This document shows, piece after piece, positions 7,490 to 13,400 of a DNA stretch of 35,831 bases. The stretch covers positions 1 through 35,831 of the IMG/VR virus record IMGVR_UViG_3300017963_000513; one strand, written 5' to 3'. Each line of letters opens with the position of its first letter. Position 1 is the stretch's first letter. The translations under genes and the position numbers were made by a program. Under the pieces are notes generated by a model. The model worked only from the letters and a program-made list of their open reading frames with translations. It was not told the DNA's origin and did no database searches. This DNA comes from a virus.

Positions 7490-7671
7490 TAATCCGCCAA
7501 TCCGCCGCTAATCCGCCGTGCCCCGCCGGCGGGTTGGAAGAAACCAAGAAATAGACGGGCGGCTTAATCCGCCGCCGTCTTGTATTTCTTAGGCGGCGGC
7601 GGATTAGGCGGCCCGGCGGCTTAGGCAGTGAAAATCGACCCATCAAAATCTAATCCGCCGTTAATCCGCCG
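7490..7671 (-). other. Iteron cluster with dyads: candidate replication origin
   Basis: Six direct copies of TAATCCGCC(G) or a near match start at 7490, 7499 (AATCCGCCG), 7509, 7565, 7651 and 7662. An inverted copy, CGGCGGATTA, lies at 7597-7606. The last two copies overlap the end of the RepA-like ATPase gene. Between them are the 12-bp palindrome CCCGCCGGCGGG (7522-7533) and a long inverted repeat (7546-7590). The stretch 7484-7649 holds no convincing gene. Iterons plus dyads beside a RepA-like helicase gene resemble plasmid and phage origins. No initiator binding is proven. Confidence 0.6.
7546..7590. repeat. Long interrupted inverted repeat within the candidate origin
   Basis: Outer arms AAGAAATA (7546-7553) and TATTTCTT (7583-7590) are perfect complements. 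Inner arms GACGGGCGGC (7554-7563) and GCCGCCGTC (7571-7579) pair with one bulged G. The loop contains the TAAT of one iteron. An A/T-rich outer stem on a G/C-rich inner stem could extrude as a cruciform or fold as single-stranded DNA, as for priming sites. Confidence 0.75.
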
Positions 7672-9026
7672 ACCGCAGCGGCTTCGATTTTTTCTGCCAG
7701 ATGCGGTGAGGCCAGAGCGACAGCATCCCGGGACGGCATCAGGAATGAGCGCAACTGCCCGTGGCGCTGGTGCTCCGGAAGATCCCGCTGGTACAGGCCG
7801 CCAGAACTCATCAGCGTAGCCACAGCCGCGCGCAGTTCCTTTCGGGTAAGGCCATCTCCTATCTGGTCGGCGAGCGCGTCCAGGCTCGACTTGGAATGCT
7901 TGCGGCCATCCATAAGCTGGCCAATGACAAACTGCAGAACGTCCCCCACATCCCGCGCGGCTTTCTCGGCGACGCTCGGTTGCGGTTCCTCTATAAATGA
8001 CTCGTAGCTAAATCCGGTGCGGCGCAACCAGATCCGGGGCAGGTTGGGTGGTGAGTAGGACAGCTTCGGCCGGCTGAGCCTGACTATCCCGACATCGGCT
8101 CCAGGCTCGCATGCTTGCGGTGGAGTGGGTTTCTCTCCTGGCTGCCACGAGTGCGCTACCGCCGTCATTCTGGACCCGTCAGCGAGCGCTGAGCCACCCC
8201 TGCCGCTGTACTGGTCGTCTGTTTTCTCTCTGGCGTTGCCCTTGCCGGTATGGTGTATGAATCGCACGCAGCAATTTAGCCCGTTCATGATGCGCCGGGC
8301 CGCCATTACGCAGCCCTGTTCGTTTCCGTTAATGCGATCCTCGCCGACGCCGAACGATACCAGCGGGTCGAAGATAACCACGACCGGCGGTTCGTCGCTG
8401 AACGCTGAGACAATATTGTCAGCCAGTTCGGTAAGGCGAATATTTCCGTCATCAGCCTGAATCAGCTTCAGGTCCGCGCCGGTTACGTCCCAGATGAGCA
8501 ACCCGGCCATGGCTGTGGCTAGGTCTTTGCCGGACAGGTTCAGCGCTTTACAGATCTCGCGGAAGCGTGCCACCAAGCGTTCGCGCTGATCCTCGGCCGT
8601 AACTATCAGGGTGGCGCCTTGCTTGACTACCTCCAGGCCCCACACATCGCGTCCTAGCGCGATCTGAATAGACTCGTGCAACACAAGCGTCGTTTTCCCG
8701 ACGCCGCCGGGTGCGATTAGTTGGGCCACGTCCGCATAAAGGTAGTCCCGCACAATGCAGTCGGGCGTTAGTTCCGCTGACTCCATTTCCGCGGCGTTGA
8801 TCGCGAGCACCGACCGCGCGGGCGGTTTATATGCGCGTTCCTGCGCCTCTGCTCCGAGCGTTGTGTTTAGCTCGGCATCTGAGACAACGTGCTCGGCTAT
8901 AGCGTCCTGGAACGCTTTTGAAGCGCGCTGCATGTCAAACTTCGTGGGCTTGCCACAGTAGCGGGCTGCGTCTTCGGCGTAGACGTCCACGCCGGGGAGT
9001 TCTCCGTTGGGTGGTTTTTCTTTCAC
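7650..9026 (-). CDS. RepA-like AAA ATPase (replicative helicase family)
   Basis: A RecA-fold ATPase of the plasmid RepA / AAA_25 type, 458 aa from the start chosen. Walker A APGGVGKTTL is near residue 105-114 and Walker B VVVIFDPLVSF near 215-225. A conserved RFIHHTGKG segment follows near 255, typical of RSF1010-RepA-like hexameric helicases. The C-terminal 90 residues look like a winged-helix region (ADQIGDGLTRKELRAAVATL). The GTG at 9026 overlaps the upstream stop as GTGA and has GGGGGA close by; a GTG at 9059 would add 11 residues. It follows a primase-like gene and precedes iterons, so it is the likely replication helicase. Confidence 0.88.
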   Translation of the reverse strand: MKEKPPNGELPGVDVYAEDAARYCGKPTKFDMQRASKAFQDAIAEHVVSDAELNTTLGAEAQERAYKPPARSVLAINAAEMESAELTPDCIVRDYLYADVAQLIAPGGVGKTTLVLHESIQIALGRDVWGLEVVKQGATLIVTAEDQRERLVARFREICKALNLSGKDLATAMAGLLIWDVTGADLKLIQADDGNIRLTELADNIVSAFSDEPPVVVIFDPLVSFGVGEDRINGNEQGCVMAARRIMNGLNCCVRFIHHTGKGNAREKTDDQYSGRGGSALADGSRMTAVAHSWQPGEKPTPPQACEPGADVGIVRLSRPKLSYSPPNLPRIWLRRTGFSYESFIEEPQPSVAEKAARDVGDVLQFVIGQLMDGRKHSKSSLDALADQIGDGLTRKELRAAVATLMSSGGLYQRDLPEHQRHGQLRSFLMPSRDAVALASPHLAEKIEAAAVGGLTAD

Positions 9027-9445
9027 GATTCCCCCATCAGGCGATTTAGTGTCTGCCACGTGCGCGTTTCCAGATCAGCATCCACCGGCCTGCCTGCGTC
9101 GCGGTCTGCCTGTATTAACATAAGTATGGTTGCGGCCCTGCGCCGCTCGGTTTCGGTTTTCTCGCGTGCGCGCGCGACGCGCGCCCGCTCTCGTGCCGCT
9201 GGGTCTTTGGGATTCTCCCAACCCCGATCCTCAAGCCACTTGAACGCATCCGGCCACTCGCAGCCTAGATGGCGCTTGACCAGCCCCGGAAGATCCCCTC
9301 CCTCGGACTGGCTGAAATCATGCCACGTGCCTGCATAATCTACTTTCAGCTTGTGATCTGCGTAGAAACGTGCGCCACCGCTACAGCGTTTCGGTTGCTG
9401 TCCGATAAGCTCCGCTGCCAACCGGATTGGCAGGGACCATGTCAC
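9023..9445 (-). CDS. Primase-type N-terminal domain protein, 140 aa
   Basis: A short protein resembling only the N-terminal recognition part of phage/plasmid primases. CSGGARFYADHKLKV, GTWHDFSQSEGGDLPGLVKR and HLGCEWPDAFKWLEDRGW match the usual pattern of a strand, WHDFS-x-x-GGD and a GC-x-x-x-DA-x-x-WL helix. The classical zinc-binding Cys/His set is reduced, and no TOPRIM or polymerase domain follows. The C-terminal half is a basic helix (RERARVARAREKTETERRRA). The GTG start overlaps the HTH gene stop as GTGA. Probably loads or targets the adjacent ATPase at the origin or primes DNA with host help; exact activity is uncertain. Confidence 0.75.
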   Translation of the reverse strand: MTWSLPIRLAAELIGQQPKRCSGGARFYADHKLKVDYAGTWHDFSQSEGGDLPGLVKRHLGCEWPDAFKWLEDRGWENPKDPAARERARVARAREKTETERRRAATILMLIQADRDAGRPVDADLETRTWQTLNRLMGES

Positions 9446-9684
9446 GCCTCGCTCTCCGCCGGCTTGTCGAGCGACTGTTTCCGCAGATGATCTTTAATCT
9501 CTTCCGCCAGCTTGTAGCGAAGCAGGTCCAGCAGGTTGTTCGGGATATGACGCGGCGTTGTAGGCGATGCCCACGCCCGCACGGTCTGTGGCTTTACGCC
9601 GAGCAGGCGGGCCACGTCTGGAGATTTCAGGTTGTGCTCGGCCATCAGTTCGCGCAGGTTTGTCATGGTCTGGTCCGGTTGCAT
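9442..9684 (-). CDS. Helix-turn-helix regulator (Cro-like)
   Basis: An 80-aa protein with a compact helix-turn-helix. From the internal Met at 9666 it reads LRELMAEHNLKSPDVARLLG then VKPQTVRAWAS, the usual pattern of a lambda-type or HTH_3 DNA-binding domain. Start choice is between ATG 9684 (AGG six bases upstream) and ATG 9666. The C-terminal 40 residues are helical and charged. It is the first gene of the leftward replication operon and lies beside two operator-like dyads and a divergent promoter, so it probably represses one or both promoters. No dimerisation or RecA-cleavage domain of a full CI repressor is present. Confidence 0.8.
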   Translation of the reverse strand: MQPDQTMTNLRELMAEHNLKSPDVARLLGVKPQTVRAWASPTTPRHIPNNLLDLLRYKLAEEIKDHLRKQSLDKPAESEA

Positions 9685-9717
9685 ATCGGGCCTAAAAGTC
9701 TAGTCTAGGAAGTGACT

Positions 9718-9766
9718 GTAGACAACCGTCAACATTTATCGCCTCAAAGTGTTGACGACCGTCAAC
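9718..9766. promoter_or_regulatory. Pair of operator-like dyads in the divergent control region
   Basis: A perfect inverted repeat GTTGACGACCGTCAAC occupies 9751-9766, and a degenerate copy GTAGACAACCGTCAAC occupies 9718-9733. Their spacing of 33 bases is about three helical turns, so two dimers could bind on the same face. The right site overlaps the -35 of the rightward promoter. The left site overlaps a possible leftward -35 (TTGACG, minus strand 9732-9727). The adjacent HTH protein is the obvious candidate ligand. Confidence 0.65.
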
Positions 9767-9779
9767 AGTCCTGTATAAT
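9752..9779 (+). promoter_or_regulatory. Rightward early promoter
   Basis: TTGACG at 9752-9757 and a perfect TATAAT at 9774-9779 are separated by 16 bases, a strong sigma70-type promoter. It points into the small-gene operon starting at 9819. The -35 box lies inside the perfect operator dyad, so binding there would block RNA polymerase. Confidence 0.85.
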
Positions 9780-9818
9780 TACAACCATCGAAGCACACAA
9801 CACACCGGAGACGCAGAC

Positions 9819-10148
9819 ATGAAACCGACCGCCCGCAAGAGTTACGGCGAATACAAACCGGTAATCCGCTTCCCGGACGGATCAACGAAAATTTGCGGCC
9901 AGAGTTACACATATTGCGATGTCACTAACAAGCGGTTTCACAGGCGCGGCGTCGCGTTCGCGACGCGAGATGAGGCCATCCAATACGCTCGCGACTGCAT
10001 TGATGAGCGTAGGCGGCAATGGCGCGACCTTCGCAGCGCGATAGTTCGTGACTTAAAGAATCCCGCCAGCCCAGAGCACGCCAAAAGGCTGCGGCGATCA
10101 ATGGAGCGCCTAGACGCAGAGCGCGACGCGCTGGAAGGCTGGCAGTAA
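9819..10148 (+). CDS. Small early protein, 109 aa, unknown
   Basis: First gene behind the rightward promoter; CGGAG lies about ten bases before the ATG. The N-terminal half looks beta-rich and reads like a compact domain (YKPVIRFPDGSTKICGQSYT, then VAFATRDEAIQYARDCID). The C-terminal half is a strongly basic, probably coiled-coil helix (RRRQWRDLRSAIVRDL; RLRRSMERLDAERDALEG). The N-terminal pattern could be a small substrate-sensing or nucleic-acid-binding fold, but no family is recognised. Being first in the early operon suggests an early takeover or regulatory role. Confidence 0.75.
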   Translation: MKPTARKSYGEYKPVIRFPDGSTKICGQSYTYCDVTNKRFHRRGVAFATRDEAIQYARDCIDERRRQWRDLRSAIVRDLKNPASPEHAKRLRRSMERLDAERDALEGWQ

Positions 10149-10198
10149 CACCCCACAAGCCCCGCTCCGGCGGGGCAAGACACATAACGGAGAAAGAC
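10148..10198 (+). repeat. Hairpin/Shine-Dalgarno cassette, copy 1
   Basis: Intergenic module carrying GCCCCGC-TCCG-GCGGGGC (10159-10176), then CAAGACACATAACGGAGAAAGAC directly before the next ATG (10199). The loop is of the extra-stable C(UNCG)G type. The upstream gene stops just before the module. Near-identical modules recur at 10486-10537 and 10742-10795. No U-run follows, so it is not an ordinary terminator. Confidence 0.85.
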
Positions 10199-10741
10199 AT
10201 GACTCACAAAGCTGATGCCCCACTGTTTGCGGATTATGTGCAGTGTCAAAAAATCAAAGCACTGGAAAAGGAACTGCAGACAAAAGACAAAAAAATCGAG
10301 AAGCTAGAATCAGACATCCAGTGGATGGTGAAGAAAGCCGCCGACAAAAGCCTGGAAGGTTATCGTGAGCTTGGGCAGAAATGCGCGGAACTCGAATCAA
10401 TGTACGTACAAATGTGCATCGAATACGGCAAGGCCAAGGATGAAATTCGGCGAATGAAAGAACTCAGAATCGCCGATGGAGCCGAACCACCCACAAGCCC
10501 CGCTCCGGCGGGGCAAGACACACACAAGGAGAAAGACATGACCAGCACCACTAATAGCATCATTGCAATCCTCAGCGCTGCCGGTTACTCCGACGATCAG
10601 GTAGCGCATGGCATCGAATACGCCATGCAGCGTGGCGCGACTACTGATGATGAGTTGATTCAGTTGGCACTGAACCGCATTGTCCTGACGGATGAACAGT
10701 TAGCGAACGGCGACAGCGTTCCCTGGGAGCCGCTGAACTGA
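10199..10741 (+). CDS. Coiled-coil protein fused in frame to a second small protein, 180 aa
   Basis: Residues about 15-90 form a charged coiled coil (KIKALEKELQTKDKKIEKLE; ELGQKCAELESMYVQMCIEY). Residues about 97-113 (PPTSPAPAGQDTHKEKD) are simply the in-frame translation of cassette copy 2, which lacks the stop codon that separates genes at the other two cassettes. From Met114 a distinct small helical domain follows (IIAILSAAGYSDDQVAHGIE). The gene therefore looks like two ancestral genes joined by loss of a stop codon, with a proline-rich linker made from regulatory DNA. Function is unknown. Confidence 0.75.
   Translation: MTHKADAPLFADYVQCQKIKALEKELQTKDKKIEKLESDIQWMVKKAADKSLEGYRELGQKCAELESMYVQMCIEYGKAKDEIRRMKELRIADGAEPPTSPAPAGQDTHKEKDMTSTTNSIIAILSAAGYSDDQVAHGIEYAMQRGATTDDELIQLALNRIVLTDEQLANGDSVPWEPLN
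10486..10537 (+). repeat. Hairpin/Shine-Dalgarno cassette, copy 2 (inside an open frame)
   Basis: Same module as copy 1: hairpin GCCCCGC-TCCG-GCGGGGC at 10497-10514, then an AAGGAGAAAGAC ribosome site before an ATG at 10538. Here no stop codon precedes the hairpin in the frame of the upstream gene, so the module is translated as a linker. Confidence 0.85.
10538..10741 (+). CDS. Probable separate 67-aa product from an internal start
   Basis: The ATG at 10538 follows AAGGAG at a good spacing, the same ribosome site that serves genes behind the other two cassettes, so independent initiation is expected inside the 180-aa frame. The product is helical and acidic: an N-terminal helix (IIAILSAAGYSDDQVAHGIE) and a second one (TTDDELIQLALNRIVLTDEQ). 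It resembles a small UBA-like or three-helix bundle in outline only; no family is recognised. It may be made both alone and as the C-terminal part of the larger protein. Confidence 0.6.
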   Translation: MTSTTNSIIAILSAAGYSDDQVAHGIEYAMQRGATTDDELIQLALNRIVLTDEQLANGDSVPWEPLN

Positions 10742-10795
10742 AACACCCACCAGCCCCGCTCCGGCGGGGCAAGACACACAACGGAGAACGCAAAC
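10742..10795 (+). repeat. Hairpin/Shine-Dalgarno cassette, copy 3
   Basis: Third copy: GCCCCGC-TCCG-GCGGGGC at 10753-10770, then CAAGACACACAACGGAGAAC before the ATG at 10796. The preceding gene ends with TGA at its left border. The hairpin core is identical in all three copies, while the last bases before the ATG vary. Confidence 0.85.
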
Positions 10796-10984
10796 ATGAA
10801 CGACTATGAAGTATTACGCACAGCCATCTTGACCGCCGACGACAACGACGCGCGGTCAATAACTTCGGCCCTGCTGCTGGCGACCGCACCGGACGCAACC
10901 GAGTCCGAGCGCGAAACCGCGCGCGGCATGGTTAACAGCGTACTGCGTAGGTACAGGCTTAACGAGTTGGGGGTTGCGGCATGA
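10796..10984 (+). CDS. Small early protein, 62 aa, unknown
   Basis: Begins behind the third cassette with CGGAG before the ATG. A short helical protein: YEVLRTAILTADDNDARSIT, then LLLATAPDATESERETARGM and an Arg/Tyr-containing end (LRRYRLNELGVAA). No cysteines, no membrane segment, no recognised motif. Its stop overlaps a following 17-codon ORF as ATGA. Function unknown. Confidence 0.7.
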   Translation: MNDYEVLRTAILTADDNDARSITSALLLATAPDATESERETARGMVNSVLRRYRLNELGVAA

Positions 10985-11034
10985 GATGGCTGCCCGGAGA
11001 CTGGGCAGATAAACAATGCCGCCCGCATGATTAA
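10981..11034 (+). CDS. Possible 17-aa coupled peptide
   Basis: Seventeen codons (MRWLPGDWADKQCRPHD) whose ATG overlaps the preceding stop as ATGA, with GGGGG about seven bases upstream. Its DNA contains the small hairpin CTGCCC-GGAGACT-GGGCAG. Such a short ORF can arise by chance; it may be a leader peptide or only intergenic sequence before the next gene at 11069. Confidence 0.25.
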   Translation: MRWLPGDWADKQCRPHD

Positions 11035-11068
11035 AACCAGCCACGCTCATAAGACGGAGTATCACACA

Positions 11069-11269
11069 ATGAGAACAGACGACTGGACATCGCAGCAGCT
11101 CAAACAGGCTGCCGACATGCTGGCGAAATGGGAAGGCGACAAGCCTCGGATACTGCAGGAGCTGGAGAAAACCATTGTCGAGCAACAGGCATTCAACCGC
11201 ATGACGGCGGAGTTTCTGCCGCCGTGGTTTAAAGATTTTTACGGGAACATGCGAAATGCTGACAGATAA
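11069..11269 (+). CDS. Small early protein, 66 aa, unknown
   Basis: The ATG at 11069 with CGGAG nine bases upstream is preferred to an in-frame ATG at 11027, which lacks a ribosome site. The protein is helical (WTSQQLKQAADMLAKWEGDK; LQELEKTIVEQQAFNRM) and ends in an aromatic segment (LPPWFKDFYGNM). No recognised family. It overlaps the next gene by 14 bases, so the two are probably co-translated. Confidence 0.65.
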   Translation: MRTDDWTSQQLKQAADMLAKWEGDKPRILQELEKTIVEQQAFNRMTAEFLPPWFKDFYGNMRNADR

Positions 11270-11708
11270 TGACATCAAAGCCATTCGCGAAATCGTTCGC
11301 GATGAATTGCGCGAGCAGGAAGGATTAGAAACTTGGGATTTGCCAGACCCGTCTGAGCTAACCAACATTTTTGAGATGCCGGCCAATACACACCCGGCCA
11401 AGCTAACCGGCATCCCAAAGCCAGGAAAAACATACGCCGCATTTCTGTCGGACGGGGTTAACATATGCAGCGACTCGTTTTCGTTAACAGTTGAGTCAGC
11501 GTCAAGCGACGGCCATATGCCCGACATATGCGCGCGCATAAATGCAACCGCCATAGAAACTAATGTGCATCACTGGTTTGATAGGGTTCGCATTATGGTA
11601 TCAGACAGCGCCGTTTGTGACATGCTGCTAAACCAAACATTCCTGCCAAGTGAAGTTCGGGACAGCCAGCTTGTATTTTCTGGCGATATCAACATCGAAA
11701 TGGAGTAA
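11256..11708 (+). CDS. Early protein, 150 aa, unknown
   Basis: Starts within the end of the preceding gene; ACGGG lies about nine bases upstream of the ATG. The N-terminus is an acidic helix (DNDIKAIREIVRDELREQEG), then a Pro-rich linker (WDLPDPSEL). From about residue 48 a mixed alpha/beta domain follows (KLTGIPKPGKTYAAFLSDGV; HHWFDRVRIMVSDSAVCDML) ending in acidic residues. No signal, membrane segment or metal motif. Function unknown. The sequence is more A/T-rich than the morphogenesis genes, as for the neighbouring early genes. Confidence 0.7.
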   Translation: MLTDNDIKAIREIVRDELREQEGLETWDLPDPSELTNIFEMPANTHPAKLTGIPKPGKTYAAFLSDGVNICSDSFSLTVESASSDGHMPDICARINATAIETNVHHWFDRVRIMVSDSAVCDMLLNQTFLPSEVRDSQLVFSGDINIEME

Positions 11709-11712
11709 AAAA

Positions 11713-11880
11713 ATGGATTACTACCCGGACGACTGTCAACTAGGCTCCATAAATTGGGAGCTGGCACCCTGGAATCAGGACGATATCGAAGTAATGTGCC
11801 CGATCTGCCCTGATCAGGAAATGACCGAAACAACAGATGGGCGCTGGATCTGCCCGGAATGTGGCGAGGAGATAGAGTAA
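11713..11880 (+). CDS. Small zinc-ribbon protein, 55 aa
   Basis: The ATG at 11713 has GGAG seven bases upstream. The 55-aa product is acidic and carries two Cys pairs, CPICP near residue 29 and CPECG near residue 48, spaced as in a zinc ribbon (C-x2-C, then about 15 residues, then C-x2-C). Zinc ribbons of this size in phages are often regulators of transcription or adaptor proteins; here that is inference. Its stop overlaps the next start as TAATG. Confidence 0.75.
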   Translation: MDYYPDDCQLGSINWELAPWNQDDIEVMCPICPDQEMTETTDGRWICPECGEEIE

Positions 11881-12128
11881 TGATGACCACTGAATTTCTG
11901 TATGGGTTGTTTCTGATGCTGGCTGGTGGCTCGCTGGTCCTGCTGATCCAGTCATATCGCGCATGGAAACGGGAGCGCGACGCCGAGCGCAGGATGAGAG
12001 AGCGCATAGCGCAGCACATCTACAGCATGCGCGCGCCCGGCCTGCCTCGCAGTATGGCGAGAATCAAGCGCGACCAGACAGCAGCGCTTCGGCGAGGGAT
12101 CGAGCGCGCCGGCGGACAAGCCAACTGA
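11880..12128 (+). CDS. Small membrane protein with basic tail, 82 aa
   Basis: The ATG at 11880 overlaps the zinc-ribbon stop as TAATG and has GAGGAG eight bases upstream. Residues about 5-24 form one transmembrane helix (FLYGLFLMLAGGSLVLLIQS). A strongly basic cytoplasmic helix follows (RAWKRERDAERRMRERIAQH) with an Arg-rich end. An inner-membrane, N-out/C-in topology is expected from the positive charges. It is last in the rightward operon. It could be an early membrane effector, such as a superinfection-exclusion protein, or a holin-like protein; nothing proves either. Confidence 0.7.
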   Translation: MMTTEFLYGLFLMLAGGSLVLLIQSYRAWKRERDAERRMRERIAQHIYSMRAPGLPRSMARIKRDQTAALRRGIERAGGQAN

Positions 12129-12129
12129 C

Positions 12130-12158
12130 AAAAAAATGGCCTCAGGGGGACTGAGGCC
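12130..12158 (-). terminator. Intrinsic terminator of the leftward 15.5-12.2 kb operon
   Basis: On the minus strand a perfect 8-bp stem, GGCCTCAG and CTGAGGCC (12158-12151 and 12145-12138), with a TCCCC loop, is followed by A and seven T residues. It lies 30 bases beyond the VRR-NUC gene stop and also meets the converging rightward operon. On the plus strand the same stem lacks a T-run. Confidence 0.9.
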
Positions 12159-12187
12159 AAGCACACACAAGGAGATAGGGGATTACG

Positions 12188-12556
12188 TCAACGCTTTAAT
12201 GATAGCAGATCCTCAAAATCCTGGACACTTCGACAGACGCCGGCAACTCCGCCGGCTCTGTTGATTGTGTTAATCATGTTCTGCTGCTCCTTGCTGACCC
12301 GTCCGCGCGGGCCCTTAACCTCCACAGCCATAAAGCGCCCGGTTGCAGTCCAGCCCACCAGATCCAGCCAGCCAACTGGCAGACCGGTGGAAAACCGGCG
12401 CGCGTGTTCGATCAGCAATGCGCCGCCTCCCTTCCAGGTAATATCGCCAGTCCACGCGCTCCCGACATTGCTTCGAAACAAACGGCAGCCGGCGGCCGTG
12501 GCCGCCAGCATTATTTCCTTTTGGATTTCAGACTCCCGCACGGGGCAGCCTGACAT
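12188..12556 (-). CDS. VRR-NUC domain nuclease
   Basis: A 122-aa PD-(D/E)XK nuclease of the VRR-NUC family, known for structure-specific DNA cleavage. The catalytic pattern is visible: GWLDLVGW with Asp65, then FMAVEVKGPRG with Glu79 and Lys81, then SKEQQNMI with Gln91. An N-terminal SEIQKEIMLAATAAGCRLFR helix and RSNVG are also typical. Family members of this size are usually stand-alone phage enzymes. It is the last gene of its operon and overlaps the previous gene by 29 bases. A role in processing recombination or replication branches before packaging fits its position after the helicase. Confidence 0.9.
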   Translation of the reverse strand: MSGCPVRESEIQKEIMLAATAAGCRLFRSNVGSAWTGDITWKGGGALLIEHARRFSTGLPVGWLDLVGWTATGRFMAVEVKGPRGRVSKEQQNMINTINRAGGVAGVCRSVQDFEDLLSLKR

Positions 12557-12857
12557 ACAAAATCTTACCCTTCAGCCCATTACGGCCGCGCGGCCTGGTC
12601 CGGACCTGACACTCTATAAGCCCGTCCCGTTCCATGCGGCGCAGAATTTTAGGCGCCCCGCGCGGGTCGTAGTCGTCCAGTTGGTTGGCAATCCAACGGC
12701 ATTCTCGCCACTCGTCGGTGATAAACGCCATAAATCGCGCCTGCACTGTCGTCAGACCGCCGGCCGGCTTGCGCGATTCAAGCATTTTCTGCGCAGCTTC
12801 GCGCGTTTTGTTACGGTTGCTTGTGTGTGCGTGCTGAATAAATGCGGCTGAAAACAT
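12528..12857 (-). CDS. Winged-helix DNA-binding protein A, 109 aa
   Basis: The ATG at 12857 has GGGAG five bases upstream and starts just after the stop of the preceding gene. The N-terminus is polar and basic (MFSAAFIQHAHTSNRNKTRE). From about residue 40 a winged helix-turn-helix follows: RFMAFITDEWRECRWIANQL, then GAPKILRRMERDGLIECQV, then a basic wing (RTRPRGRNGLKGKILYVRL). The MFSA start is shared with the preceding gene, whose product also carries a winged helix. Likely a transcriptional regulator or replication accessory factor. Confidence 0.75.
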   Translation of the reverse strand: MFSAAFIQHAHTSNRNKTREAAQKMLESRKPAGGLTTVQARFMAFITDEWRECRWIANQLDDYDPRGAPKILRRMERDGLIECQVRTRPRGRNGLKGKILYVRLPRAGV

Positions 12858-12858
12858 G

Positions 12859-13140
12859 CTATCTCCCTTGGATTTTCCGGACTTCGGTGCATCTGCCGGT
12901 TTTGCGGGTCTCGACATGTCCCAGCTCGGACATGGTGCGGACCCTGCGCGTAACCTCGCCAGTCCGAACACCGATGCGCGCGGCTATGGTTTTTGTCTCG
13001 ATCCATTCGCGCCGGATGAGGTTGCTGATTTGCCGATACAGCGAACCGACGCCGCGCCGCCGATTTCTCTGCTGTGACATCAGGCGCACCGGGGCTATCC
13101 TGCCCCCGCTGACTGTTGTGTCGTGTTTGGCGCTGAACAT
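12859..13140 (-). CDS. Winged-helix DNA-binding protein B, 93 aa
   Basis: Starts with TAATG overlap to the preceding gene and MFSA at its N-terminus. A basic linker (RLMSQQRNRRRG) precedes a winged helix: SNLIRREWIETKTIAARIGV, TGEVTRRVRTMSELGHVETR, then a basic end. Length and layout mirror its downstream neighbour, so the pair may be a tandem duplication. Likely DNA binding; target unknown. Both lie in the operon that begins with a ribbon-helix-helix protein. Confidence 0.75.
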   Translation of the reverse strand: MFSAKHDTTVSGGRIAPVRLMSQQRNRRRGVGSLYRQISNLIRREWIETKTIAARIGVRTGEVTRRVRTMSELGHVETRKTGRCTEVRKIQGR

Positions 13141-13400
13141 TATTTCCCTCCTCCGTTGTTGTATTCCCGGGCCATGCGCCGCAATTGATGTTCTGCCCGT
13201 ATGAGCTGGACCTTGGCGTCCGACACCAGATCCCAGGCGCGCTCGATCCGGTTTAGCGGATGGTCTGCGTGATCCCCGAGCATCACGGCGGCCCGGTCTA
13301 TCTCGCCGCGCGCCTCAGTCAGTAGCCGCACAGCACATCCCTCCAGACCGGTTAGGGTTGCTGATTTTTCCGGGTTATCGGTTTTCCGGCGATTAAACAT
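13140..13400 (-). CDS. Small helical protein, 86 aa, unknown
   Basis: The ATG at 13400 overlaps the end of the DUF5664-type gene by eight bases; the longer in-frame extension to 13583 lies wholly inside that gene and is unlikely. The protein is nearly all helical: LTGLEGCAVRLLTEARGEID, then LNRIERAWDLVSDAKVQLIR and AEHQLRRMAREYNNGGGK. No cysteine pair, no membrane segment and no known motif. The stop is shared with the next ATG as TAATG. It may be a small helical partner of the neighbouring enzyme or DNA-binding proteins; function unknown. Confidence 0.65.
   Translation of the reverse strand: MFNRRKTDNPEKSATLTGLEGCAVRLLTEARGEIDRAAVMLGDHADHPLNRIERAWDLVSDAKVQLIRAEHQLRRMAREYNNGGGK

Noticed and set aside
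9442-9684. Full lysogeny module
   Set aside because: The HTH protein lacks a C-terminal CI-type domain, and no integrase, recombinase or attachment site was found.
12261-12851. A 196-codon plus-strand frame
   Set aside because: Opposite the VRR-NUC and winged-helix genes, with no ribosome site and no domain.
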